Positions 48,303 to 57,419 of a stretch of 64,000 nt of DNA are shown here, in pieces. The stretch is from Trichococcus shcherbakoviae. GTDB taxonomy: Bacteria > Bacillota > Bacilli > Lactobacillales > Aerococcaceae. Under the pieces are notes generated by a model. The model ran no database searches and was not told the origin of the DNA. It saw only the letters and a list, made by a program, of their open reading frames with translations. Location of the stretch: positions 372,001 through 436,000 of the forward strand of contig NZ_OY762653.1 of NCBI RefSeq assembly GCF_963666195.1, written 5' to 3'. Position 1 is the first letter of the stretch. The number at the start of each line of letters is the position of its first letter. The position numbers were made by a program, and so were the translations under genes.

Positions 48303-48484
48303 CTTCCGCTGAACCCAACAATCGGAACACAGTCCACTCTTCATACATCTCCGATGAAGGATCCTTCTACGGAGATTGAGGTCATATTTCAATTCTATTC
48401 TCCTGTGAAGGCACGCTCTCCAGAGATGCCGATGTTTGAATGACTATTTCATCCGGCGAAGCGCCTCTGACCGGAGTTCAGCCC
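48303..48484. repeat. palindromic repeat family A, second array
   Basis: Three recognisable units start at 48349, 48400 and 48451, exactly 51 bp apart. A more degenerate one lies at about 48303. The first is a near-perfect hairpin, TCTCCGATGAAGG against CCTTCTACGGAGA; the third reads ATCCGGCGAAG...CCGGAG. The array fills the spacer between the nitroreductase and DapA-like genes, which holds no gene. Confidence 0.7.
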
Positions 48485-48504
48485 TTTTACATAGAACTGA
48501 GCTG

Positions 48505-49338
48505 TTACAGATTACCCAACGGCGATCGCGCAATCCCCATATCGATCTGCGTGTGCTTCGTGATTTCGTTTTTAATGTATATAATCGAGTTATCCGCAAA
48601 AACGTTGTGAATCTTCTCTTCGATTCCGGCGTCTTTTGTTTTGTCCGCACACCCGCGCAACAAATCCGTGAAATATGCTTCTACCTCGGTCGGATACAGA
48701 TTACCCGCCATCGAGGACAAACGGGTTGCGCCCAATGCGATTTTGTTGTCCAAATCGATTTCCCCGCCGGCATAGACGTAGATCTTTTTGTCCGTAACGG
48801 AAATCAATTTGGGGATGCGCGCGCTGTCGCCCGCATCTTTGATACCGATGATGTTCGCCAGCTTGATCAGTTCAGCAAAAGTGTCCAAATCCAGATTGAA
48901 TCCTGTGCGCCGCGGATTGTTGTAGAGGATGATGGGCTTATTGATGACTTTTGCGATGGCTTCCACGTAGAGCCTCGCTTCTTTTTGTGAGGGCAAGATG
49001 TAAGGAGGAAATCCCAACAGCACGCCGCTGATTTTTGGGTTCGCATTGACTTTTTCAGCCAGCTGCAGGGCTTCCTTTTGCCTGATGCTGGCCACTCCGA
49101 AAAGGATCTCCAGGTCATCCGGCAGGAAACTGGCCGCGTCCAGGCTTTCCAGCAGTTGCAATTTCTCTGCCAACGACAAGCTGTGCTGCTCCCCTGTCGT
49201 GCCGCATACCAGGACGGATTTCACACCCTGATCGTACAGATGCATGACATGCTGCAGCGTCGTCTCTGTATTCAAATCCTCGTTATCGTAAAACGCGGTC
49301 GGAACCGCGATATGGAAATCATTCATCAAATCGTACAT
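48505..49338 (-). CDS. dihydrodipicolinate synthase / N-acetylneuraminate lyase family aldolase
   Basis: This 277-residue class I aldolase has the Schiff-base Lys in IIGIKDAGDS (about residue 160) and the conserved Tyr in ILYNNPRRTG (about residue 137). The CGTTGEQHSLS loop replaces the GTTGE(S)xTL of DapA. It could be a sugar-acid lyase; the lack of lysine-pathway neighbours argues against being the main DapA. AAGGGGAGAGG precedes the ATG. Confidence 0.82.
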   Translation of the reverse strand: MYDLMNDFHIAVPTAFYDNEDLNTETTLQHVMHLYDQGVKSVLVCGTTGEQHSLSLAEKLQLLESLDAASFLPDDLEILFGVASIRQKEALQLAEKVNANPKISGVLLGFPPYILPSQKEARLYVEAIAKVINKPIILYNNPRRTGFNLDLDTFAELIKLANIIGIKDAGDSARIPKLISVTDKKIYVYAGGEIDLDNKIALGATRLSSMAGNLYPTEVEAYFTDLLRGCADKTKDAGIEEKIHNVFADNSIIYIKNEITKHTQIDMGIARSPLGNL

Positions 49339-49425
49339 GTGCCTCTCCCCTTAAACAGTGATATGCAAGCTATTATATCACTCTCTTTCCAAGTACTTCA
49401 TCCATTACTGCCACCTAAGTGAATT

Positions 49426-49459
49426 AAAAAAGAGACAAAGTAACTACAACTTTGTCCCT
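49426..49459 (-). terminator. terminator of the DUF697/EcsC-like gene
   Basis: GGGACAAAG pairs with CTTTGTCTC on the minus strand, followed by TTTTTT. Confidence 0.8.
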
Positions 49460-49482
49460 AAAGAATTTATCTGTCATGAAAT

Positions 49483-50214
49483 TCATTTCTTATTTGATGG
49501 TTTACTGGAGTTCTGAAGTGTTTTGAACAACGTATTGAACTGCCCCTTGAAGGACATGGCTTGATCGAAAATATCTTCACCGTCATTCAACATTTTGACG
49601 GTTACCCAGCCTAAAGACTCTGTGATGGTGCTGGCAACGGCACCGTTAATTGCAGCACCTGCGACGGTTCCTACCGCAGGAACCAATTTCAGGATATTGC
49701 CGACTGCACCTCTGCCTAAACCAACAACGATCAATTCCCTGGATAGGCTTTTGCCAAGACTTTCCGACCATGATTGACCAAATATCTTGTGCAGGCGAGC
49801 CATCATTGTTAATTGGACTGGAACCAGCAAGAAAGCATCTGAAAAAGGGATTGGCGAAAAGCCGATTATGGCTGCTGTTAAAGACGCGGCATGAACAGTC
49901 TTATGACATTTTTTGCGTTTTTCTTCATCGACACCTTCCAGAAATTCATCGAAGATCCCATCAAATTGATTTTTGCTTTTGTCGAGAATTTTTTCAGCCT
50001 TCTCTTTTGATTTATCATAAGCGTTCAGGACACTGGTTGATGTCTTTTGCGGTAATTTTTTTAACACTTCAGAAAAGAATGATTCAAATTCTTTTTCTTC
50101 TTGCTTCAGATCGCTATCTGGAAGTTCTGTTTCAACTTGTACTTCCGCTACCTTCTCTTTTTCCAGATTTCCTGTTTCCCCGGTAATCGTCTTTTTCCTG
50201 AACACTTTTTTCAT
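49483..50214 (-). CDS. DUF697/EcsC-like membrane-associated protein
   Basis: This 243-residue protein has a charged helical N-terminal third and a DUF697-like domain: AASLTAAIIGFSPIPFSDAF near residue 110, then VPVQLTMMARLHKIFGQSW, and two Gly/Ala-rich hydrophobic segments around residue 160-190. Related domains occur in YcjF-type and EcsC-type proteins; function is not known. AAAGGTGGGA precedes the ATG. It stands alone. Confidence 0.72.
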   Translation of the reverse strand: MKKVFRKKTITGETGNLEKEKVAEVQVETELPDSDLKQEEKEFESFFSEVLKKLPQKTSTSVLNAYDKSKEKAEKILDKSKNQFDGIFDEFLEGVDEEKRKKCHKTVHAASLTAAIIGFSPIPFSDAFLLVPVQLTMMARLHKIFGQSWSESLGKSLSRELIVVGLGRGAVGNILKLVPAVGTVAGAAINGAVASTITESLGWVTVKMLNDGEDIFDQAMSFKGQFNTLFKTLQNSSKPSNKK

Positions 50215-50328
50215 GATGATCCCACCTTTTTAGTTAATCATTATAGGGCTTGCTAATCTTGCGGATAGATGATTACTTTCTCTCTACTATAATCATACAC
50301 CAGAGAGCAAGAATCCCCAAGGAAAGGA

Positions 50329-50387
50329 AAAACCCACCCGAAACTGGCACGCGCATTGTTTAGCGGCTCGTTTTTGGGTGGGGGTTT
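50329..50387 (-). terminator. terminator of the second aldo/keto reductase gene
   Basis: AAACCCCCACCC pairs with GGGTGGGTTT around a partly paired loop; T residues follow on the minus strand. Confidence 0.75.
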
Positions 50388-50426
50388 AAATGTAGGCTTT
50401 ATTTCTTGAAGTACAATTTATCATGA

Positions 50427-51445
<1,019 letters not shown>

Positions 51446-51455
51446 TTAAGTATAG

Positions 51456-51484
51456 TAAAAAAGAGACTATTAAGAAGTCTCTCT
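51456..51484 (-). terminator. terminator of the LysR gene
   Basis: GAGACTTCTTAATAGTCTC on the minus strand is followed by TTTTTT, between the LysR and aldo/keto reductase genes. Confidence 0.8.
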
Positions 51485-51509
51485 TGGCTCACGAGTTGCA
51501 ACCCAAAGG

Positions 51510-52409
51510 TTATGACTGGACCTCGTATATCTGACTGATGATTTTCAGGAATTCTTTGACATCATTGGATGGCGTGTTTGAATGCAGGATCCCTATCGGA
51601 ATCGTATGCTTCCAGCTGATCGGAATGATTTTCAGCAAAGGATGGACATTTTCCCATTCCGCTACACCAATCAGAACCGCGTTGTCGTTTTCACATTTGT
51701 TGAAGACATTCACATCGAAGAATGAAAAATCTTCTATTTGGATCCTCGGATAGTTTTCTGCCAGATCATCTCTGACTTCATCAAAGGCGCTCATGTAGCC
51801 GCGTTTGATGAGCATGACCTTTTCATCGAACAGGTCCTCTATCGCTATTTCATCGTTTGCTGCCAAGCGATGATGGAGCGGGACCGCCGCACAAAGGGGT
51901 GCATCATACAATTTCAATGCCGAACAACGCCGCTCGCTCAATATGTTATCGCTGTATATGCCAGCAACCACATCGATGTTCCTGCCGAAATGTTTCATGA
52001 TTTCCCGGGCGTTCTCCGGAGTGTTCTCGAATGAGACCAGCTCGAATTTCAGAGCCGGATTGTGTTGGCGAATCTGGGGCCACAGACTGACCAAAAACTG
52101 GACCGGCGTCGTCAATGATGTCCCGATCCTCAGTACGTGCTTGGGTTCAGCCAGCATTTTTTCAGCCCTGGTGATTGAATCTTTTGCATACTGGATGAGA
52201 TACTTTGCATCGCGGTACAATGATTCGCCGGCAGGTGTCAAGTGGACGCCCCGATGCGTCCTGACAAACAAATCAAATCCCAGACTGTTTTCCAGAAGAT
52301 TGATTTGCTTCATGACAGCATTCGGCGATACAAATAGTTCTTCGGATGCTTTATTGAAACTTCCTAAATCGGCAACTTTTATGAATGTGTCCAATTGATG
52401 ATTGTACAT
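51510..52409 (-). CDS. LysR family transcriptional regulator
   Basis: This 299-residue protein has an N-terminal LysR helix-turn-helix (LDTFIKVADLGSFNKASEEL, SPNAVMKQINLLENSLG) and an effector domain beginning LRIGTSLTTPVQFL. GGAGGTG precedes the ATG. The downstream aldo/keto reductase, on the same strand after a terminator, is the only nearby candidate target. The effector is unknown. Confidence 0.9.
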   Translation of the reverse strand: MYNHQLDTFIKVADLGSFNKASEELFVSPNAVMKQINLLENSLGFDLFVRTHRGVHLTPAGESLYRDAKYLIQYAKDSITRAEKMLAEPKHVLRIGTSLTTPVQFLVSLWPQIRQHNPALKFELVSFENTPENAREIMKHFGRNIDVVAGIYSDNILSERRCSALKLYDAPLCAAVPLHHRLAANDEIAIEDLFDEKVMLIKRGYMSAFDEVRDDLAENYPRIQIEDFSFFDVNVFNKCENDNAVLIGVAEWENVHPLLKIIPISWKHTIPIGILHSNTPSNDVKEFLKIISQIYEVQS

Positions 52410-52512
52410 TTTTTCACCTCCAAAACATTTCCACTCAGCACAATCAGAGAGAAGTCTTATGGTTACTATCTTACCAAACTATCATACAAATCAGGAATTT
52501 AATTGTTCCAAA

Positions 52513-52558
52513 TAAAATAGAGCCAAAACCTCTAACGGGAGGCTTTCAGCTCTATTTG
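52513..52558 (-). terminator. terminator of the 45-residue protein gene
   Basis: AATAGAGC...GCTCTATT with an inner CCTC/GAGG stem; T-rich on the minus strand. It is about 120 bp after the small gene; the sequence between holds no gene I can support. Confidence 0.6.
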
Positions 52559-52677
52559 TCGATATCCCCATCACAGACTGCACGATCCGCGAATGGGACT
52601 GTCAAAACTGCCACACGCATCACGCCCCCGACGTAAACGCCGTAAAAAATATTTCAGTGCCGATGTAGTTCATCTGT

Positions 52678-52815
52678 TTATTTTTGCTTCTTTTTCAAAT
52701 ACTCCGCACGTATTTTTTCAAGTTGCTGCTTTTTATCAAATTTGGCAGGCGTCTGTTTTTCATGATACTTCGTCACAGATGCCTGACCTTTGTAATCCAA
52801 TTGATATTTCCCCAT
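52678..52815 (-). CDS. small lysine-rich conserved-looking protein (45 residues)
   Basis: It begins MGKYQLDYKGQASVTKYHEK and ends with a Lys-rich helix (AEYLKKKQK). It resembles short uncharacterised proteins of lactic acid bacteria that start MGKYQLD, but I cannot name a family. AGGTGAATAAA precedes ATG 52815, and a perfect TATAAT (52871-52866, minus strand) lies upstream. The net charge suggests nucleic-acid or ribosome binding (inference). Confidence 0.65.
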   Translation of the reverse strand: MGKYQLDYKGQASVTKYHEKQTPAKFDKKQQLEKIRAEYLKKKQK

Positions 52816-53008
52816 TTTATTCACCTACTTTTCTTGTCCTTAAAGAGAATCTCTCCAGCAAATGTATTATACATTATTTTACTAAAGCAAACCGGATTAC
52901 TTTATTCTCCGACTGTTATTAATTCGATCTACTGACGACGGAACTGGAGTGGATATCCGTCAACACTAACGGAGCCCCGAACTAAAATTGCTTTGAACGT
53001 ATCCAACC

Positions 53009-53058
53009 AAAAACAGCAGCATGGGAACCATCGTCGTGGTTTCCATGCTGCTGTTTTT
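53009..53058. terminator. strong bidirectional terminator
   Basis: AAACAGCAGCATGG..ACC pairs perfectly with GGT..CCATGCTGCTGTTT, with A and T runs outside. The 328-bp gap 52816-53143 holds this, the small-gene promoter, and no further gene. Confidence 0.85.
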
Positions 53059-53143
53059 ATTTAGAGATAAGGTACTATCGAAAAACAATCCGCTATTCTC
53101 GAATCCCTATTCAAATATTCATGAGTGCAGCAAATGCTTGTTC

Positions 53144-53470
53144 CTAGATATCAAACCGCTTCTCTGTTGTACTCAAGAAATTTTCCAGCGCTTCTTCGCT
53201 GTCGATGCCCATCCGGTCCGCCAACACCATCAGCCACCAGATGTTTTCGCCGATTTTGTGCTCCAAGCCGGCTTCATTTGATTCACCGACCGGCCAGCGA
53301 CCCTGCTGCGCCATGGTCAGGCGCCCAACCAAGCCCGCATCGGTCAAAAACGCCAACGCATCCTCTTGCACGGACCATTCACTGCCGTGATGCTTCATTT
53401 CCAATGAGCGATAATGCCCCCGGATTTTTTTCGATCTTTCTGCAGCTTGTTTGATTGTCAAATTTTCCAT
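53144..53470 (-). CDS. MazG-like protein
   Basis: This 108-residue helical protein resembles the MazG-like all-alpha NTP pyrophosphohydrolase family. HKIGENIWWLMVLADRMGID near the C-terminus corresponds to the E-x-D metal region, and the C-terminus is ENFLSTTEKRF. Members hydrolyse non-canonical or stress nucleotides. GGGAGGGACATA before ATG 53470 sets the start. It lies at the edge of the defence island, but base composition is host-like. Confidence 0.75.
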   Translation of the reverse strand: MENLTIKQAAERSKKIRGHYRSLEMKHHGSEWSVQEDALAFLTDAGLVGRLTMAQQGRWPVGESNEAGLEHKIGENIWWLMVLADRMGIDSEEALENFLSTTEKRFDI

Positions 53471-53562
53471 TATGTCCCTCCCAGTTTGGTTATTCGATTT
53501 ACTAAAAATTACTCCGAATAGTATTACTTCTTTCACCACGAATTTCCCATTAAAATCAAAAT

Positions 53563-53590
53563 TTGAATTAGGTTACATTTATGCTAAAAT
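53563..53590 (+). promoter_or_regulatory. promoter of the island membrane protein
   Basis: TTGAAT (53563-53568), a 16-bp spacer and TAAAAT (53585-53590). Confidence 0.55.
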
Positions 53591-53624
53591 TAGCAGTATC
53601 AATATATCGAAAGATGGTGAATAA

Positions 53625-54161
53625 TTGAATTCATTAATAGAGAATATCCAAAACTATGGTCCATCAGCTAGTATCATTTATATCTTAATTCTACATTGGA
53701 ATGAATTTGAGAGATGCCTTATAAAAAAAGATAACAGTTTATTAGAAAGAATCGAGACAGGATTATTACCTGATAGTACAATATACAAATTTGGTATCAC
53801 TGCATCGTTATTGATCCTCATTATTTCTGCGATCATTGCTAGCTTTGTCTACTCAAATATATCTAACGTCTATTTATTTATAATTTTCTTTTTTGTTATT
53901 ACGGTATCGTTGAGCATCTTGTTCTTAAAATATTATTGGCATAAAAGTATGCTTCATAAAAAACTTTATATTACTGATCCCGCATTTTCTGGAGACTCAT
54001 TTTCCAAACAAAGCAAAATCTTCGTTTATGTGACGAAAGAAGGAGAGGACAAATATATATTCAGATTACATTCGAAAGATACTACAAATTCTGAGTATAT
54101 TTATGTGACAAAGTTGGAAATATTCAGCAATTACTTTGAATACACAGACCAAAATGAATAG
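53625..54161 (+). CDS. two-helix membrane protein of unknown function at the island edge
   Basis: This 178-residue protein has two adjacent membrane segments (about residues 57-78 and 83-106) and a soluble C-terminal domain of about 70 residues. A weaker hydrophobic stretch lies near the N-terminus. Codon use is markedly AT-rich compared with genes to its left, like the defence genes to its right. Start TTG 53625 follows GATGGTGA. It converges on mcrC. No family is recognised. Confidence 0.6.
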   Translation: MNSLIENIQNYGPSASIIYILILHWNEFERCLIKKDNSLLERIETGLLPDSTIYKFGITASLLILIISAIIASFVYSNISNVYLFIIFFFVITVSLSILFLKYYWHKSMLHKKLYITDPAFSGDSFSKQSKIFVYVTKEGEDKYIFRLHSKDTTNSEYIYVTKLEIFSNYFEYTDQNE

Positions 54162-54254
54162 ATAAAGATTCAGCAATAGAATGTTTATGGCTGATATGCA
54201 TTACACATTTCAATTATCCATTACCTTACAGACAAATTTCTTCTTGCGTTTGCA

Positions 54255-55559
54255 TCAACTTGTAAACTGCCCTATTAGCATCCTTTTAATTTGCCCATCA
54301 ACATCCCCATACAAGTCAAGATACCGCACATCAACCTGCACACCATTAGTATCAGGTATGTCAGTTAAACTGTGAAATTCCGTCGGCAGAAATTCTTTGC
54401 TGTATGGGTAAATCAAAACTACCTTTTGAACATTCTCGCCTTTATGGCTATACCGTGTATGGTACGCATACATCTGATACAAGTCGGCTTGAGCTGGGCC
54501 ATCCGCCTTTAGTACTTTCCATTTCGTGTCTGCAATCACGGTTGTTTCATCGGATCGAATGACAATGTCGGGTCGCAAACGATAGGAGCTGCTCTGTTTC
54601 CCATGCTCATCAAATAACCAATTTTTCCTATCCTGCAGCGAAACATTGTAGTCACTCAACTTTTTGCTTACCAAATCAGACACGTAAGCTTCAAAAATTT
54701 TGTCCATAGGAAAAAGCAAGGCGAAAGCCATGCTGCTGCCTTTAAACGAAGTGAAGGATTGCTTTGCTAGTATGATTTCACACCATTGTAGCGCCTGAGT
54801 GTAGTATTGAAAGTTTCGGCCAAGTTTGATTCGCTGAAAACCTTGGTCAACGTTATGCAAAATCGTTACTTGATTGAAGTAAATCAGTTGTTCCCGGATC
54901 AGACGCTGATTGTTGAAATCTGAAGAAATATGTAGAAGATATTCCAACGCTGTCCGGATTAATCGGTTTTCTGGGCAATTAATCATGAATTCATCGTGAT
55001 GATTGTAAAATCGCGCTTTGTTTACTAGGTTGTGTTGTATCTGCTGCTTCATCAGCAATTTCCCTTTTAAGAATGCCTCGTTCTCTTCCACACCGATATA
55101 AGCAGACTTAAGCCCTTGCTTGATGATGCTGTCTACTTCACCCAAGAACATCCGGATAAAAACCTCAAACAGGTTGGTATTAGCTGTATCCAGATGTGCC
55201 ATGGAAAATGTTCTGCCGTCAATATTTTTGACTGCACCCAACATCTTCAGAAAAAGTTTCCGGACATCGTTATCCTTTTTGCTAGACTCATTCTTTCCAT
55301 GGATTTTGGGCAAAATTTCAATCGTCAAGCCAGATTTCGTTTGCAGGACACCAACGTAATTATTCGCTTGCACGCCAAGACGGATCGGTCTGAGAAAATT
55401 ATCGAGTGAAGAATCCGCCCCATCGTCATTAACGGTGTTGCCCTCATCAATGAAAGTCTTCAGCTCTTCGATATCTTTTTTAGTTACCTTTACACCTTCA
55501 TAGTCAGCCCCTGCATATAGGCGACCATATTCAGTGATTGTAACGACTCGATTCTTCAT
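54255..55559 (-). CDS. mcrC: McrC-like PD-(D/E)XK nuclease subunit
   Basis: This 434-residue partner of McrB has an N-terminal McrC domain (GLTIEILPKI near residue 80). Its C-terminal PD-(D/E)XK nuclease has Asp331 in RLRPDIVI and Asp344-x-Lys346 in VIADTKWK, so the catalytic core is intact. It overlaps mcrB by 4 nt (ATGA), so the two are co-translated. In known McrBC, this subunit cleaves modified (methylated) DNA after GTP-driven translocation by McrB. Confidence 0.9.
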   Translation of the reverse strand: MKNRVVTITEYGRLYAGADYEGVKVTKKDIEELKTFIDEGNTVNDDGADSSLDNFLRPIRLGVQANNYVGVLQTKSGLTIEILPKIHGKNESSKKDNDVRKLFLKMLGAVKNIDGRTFSMAHLDTANTNLFEVFIRMFLGEVDSIIKQGLKSAYIGVEENEAFLKGKLLMKQQIQHNLVNKARFYNHHDEFMINCPENRLIRTALEYLLHISSDFNNQRLIREQLIYFNQVTILHNVDQGFQRIKLGRNFQYYTQALQWCEIILAKQSFTSFKGSSMAFALLFPMDKIFEAYVSDLVSKKLSDYNVSLQDRKNWLFDEHGKQSSSYRLRPDIVIRSDETTVIADTKWKVLKADGPAQADLYQMYAYHTRYSHKGENVQKVVLIYPYSKEFLPTEFHSLTDIPDTNGVQVDVRYLDLYGDVDGQIKRMLIGQFTS

Positions 55560-57385
55560 GATTCATTCGCTTCTTTATGAATAAGGACTCCTGACAGGAA
55601 CTTTTTAAACTCCTCATCACTTGCAGTAGCTTTCAGAGCATATTTATTTTCACTGTTGCTGAAGAAACCATCTGACAGCTTAGTGTCGAATAATTTGTGT
55701 ACCGATGTTTCCTTTTCAGTTATGTAAATACCATTTTTGTCATTGAGTACTGCTCTTATTTTTCGGAAATCATCGTAAAAATACTCCTGCAGCAACGGAA
55801 TGATTTTATTCTCAAAAGTTCTTTTCACATCAGCAAGTGTACTGTTGTTCATGAAGAAAGCATGTCCCAATGTATGCTCCCGGTCGTAAAGATAAGCAAT
55901 TCGTTCATTCATCGCATCCAAAATGTCAGCCAAATTGAATCCTTCGATGCTTCCAGATTCCCCTACTTTTTCACGGATCAAGCCGCTGTCCGGCATCATT
56001 TCAACAAAATCAAATCGACGGCGCAAAGCGGTATCCATCATCGAAAGTGATCGATCAGCGGTATTCATTGTTCCCAAAATGTACACATTCTTAGGGATTC
56101 CAAACTGATCTCCAGAATAAGGCAACGTTACCGTAATTGCCTCAGCTGCACCAATTCTTTTCTCAGGTTCGATCAAGGTGATCAACTCACCGAAAATTTT
56201 GCTGATATTCCCGCGGTTAATTTCATCAATCACGAACAAGAAATTATTGTCAGTCCCATTTTCCAGATCCTCTTCTGCTCTTTCACAGAAATTCCGGAAC
56301 ACGCCTTTTTTCACTTCATATTGGATACTGCCATCTACAGTTTCAGCACGAATTCCTTCAATGAAATCTTCATACCCATATGATTGATGAAAGGTTACGA
56401 ACTGGTAGTAATAATCCTTTGTCTGACCTATTTCTTTAGCATTCGAAAAAACTTCTTCTGCCTCAATCTTTCCGGCATCTGTCAAAGCCCATCTGTCTTT
56501 GATTCGCTCGAAAAGATCTCTCCCGTTTCGATAAGTTGATGTTGTTGAATCCTCTGTGGCATGCTCGATTACTGTTGTACTGAGTGTGCCGTAAATCGAT
56601 TTGCTTTTTTTAGTTTTGGCGTAAGCACGAACCACTTCAGTATTCTCAATCTCCTTAACTGACAACGCTTCAAAATTCCTTTCCTTATAAGCCAAGTAAA
56701 TGGCCTCTCTCCAGGATAACCCTTCAAAATTGTAGAGCTGTTCCGAAGCTGATTGATTCAAAAGCAAAGTATCTTTGTACGTTTTCACAGCGTATGTCTT
56801 ACCAGTTCCAGGAGGACCGTATAGAATCGTATTTAATCCAATTATCTGAAAATCTTCCTGGGTAGGTTCTACTTTTTGCGAGTTGTCTTTTGGATGTGTT
56901 CTCTTGTGTCTATTTTTTTGTTGTTCTGAATATTGGATCCTTATTTCGTCACTTGGACTACCATATAAATTTAACAATCCTTGTGCCAACATAACGTCAT
57001 CAATACCCGCAAAACTTCCATAGCAGATTACCTCGCCAAATTTTTCTATTTCTCTGATGTTAATCCTAGGAGTTGAATGTCTTCTTTTTGTCTCATTTTT
57101 GATATCTTCTCGGCTTTCATAAAAACCAATTGCATTTTTGATTTCACTTTCTGGCTTTTTTTCTGAAGCATTCGGATATACGTCTTTGATCGTAATTAGC
57201 GAAGGTGTCACTTCTTCAGTCCAATATTGGAGCGCCGCCTCCTCTGAAAGACGTTTCCATGAGAATCTTTTCGTATTTTCGGCTGAAAATTCGTTCCCAT
57301 TTATTGTAAACTTTGATAATTTTCTATTTTTTAGGTCTTCATAATTCTCAATTAATGGTTTGTTCTTTTTTAAAATTAGTTCCAA
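55556..57385 (-). CDS. mcrB: McrB-like GTPase of the AAA+ family
   Basis: This protein of 609 residues from TTG 57385 has Walker A GPPGTGKT (about 190-197), Walker B VIDEINRGN (about 386-393) and MNTADRS (about 440-446), the McrB signature set. The N-terminal 190 residues should recognise the DNA mark but match no domain I know, so the target modification cannot be predicted. GAAGAAGG lies 8 nt before TTG 57385; TTG 57391 is an alternative, and a longer frame overlaps the SNF2 gene. It is 34 nt after the helicase stop. Confidence 0.88.
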   Translation of the reverse strand: MELILKKNKPLIENYEDLKNRKLSKFTINGNEFSAENTKRFSWKRLSEEAALQYWTEEVTPSLITIKDVYPNASEKKPESEIKNAIGFYESREDIKNETKRRHSTPRINIREIEKFGEVICYGSFAGIDDVMLAQGLLNLYGSPSDEIRIQYSEQQKNRHKRTHPKDNSQKVEPTQEDFQIIGLNTILYGPPGTGKTYAVKTYKDTLLLNQSASEQLYNFEGLSWREAIYLAYKERNFEALSVKEIENTEVVRAYAKTKKSKSIYGTLSTTVIEHATEDSTTSTYRNGRDLFERIKDRWALTDAGKIEAEEVFSNAKEIGQTKDYYYQFVTFHQSYGYEDFIEGIRAETVDGSIQYEVKKGVFRNFCERAEEDLENGTDNNFLFVIDEINRGNISKIFGELITLIEPEKRIGAAEAITVTLPYSGDQFGIPKNVYILGTMNTADRSLSMMDTALRRRFDFVEMMPDSGLIREKVGESGSIEGFNLADILDAMNERIAYLYDREHTLGHAFFMNNSTLADVKRTFENKIIPLLQEYFYDDFRKIRAVLNDKNGIYITEKETSVHKLFDTKLSDGFFSNSENKYALKATASDEEFKKFLSGVLIHKEANES

Positions 57386-57419
57386 ATTCAAAACCTTCTT
57401 CCGTTGGGAATTAGTGAAT

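Noticed and set aside
52560-52677. Arg-rich minus-strand frame between the small 45-residue gene and its terminator
   Set aside because: It has no start codon with a ribosome site and no family similarity; probably untranslated trailer.
52930-52985. Palindrome-like stretch with GACGG and CCGTC resembling family A
   Set aside because: Too few bases match the family consensus and there is no 51-bp partner; chance similarity is likely.
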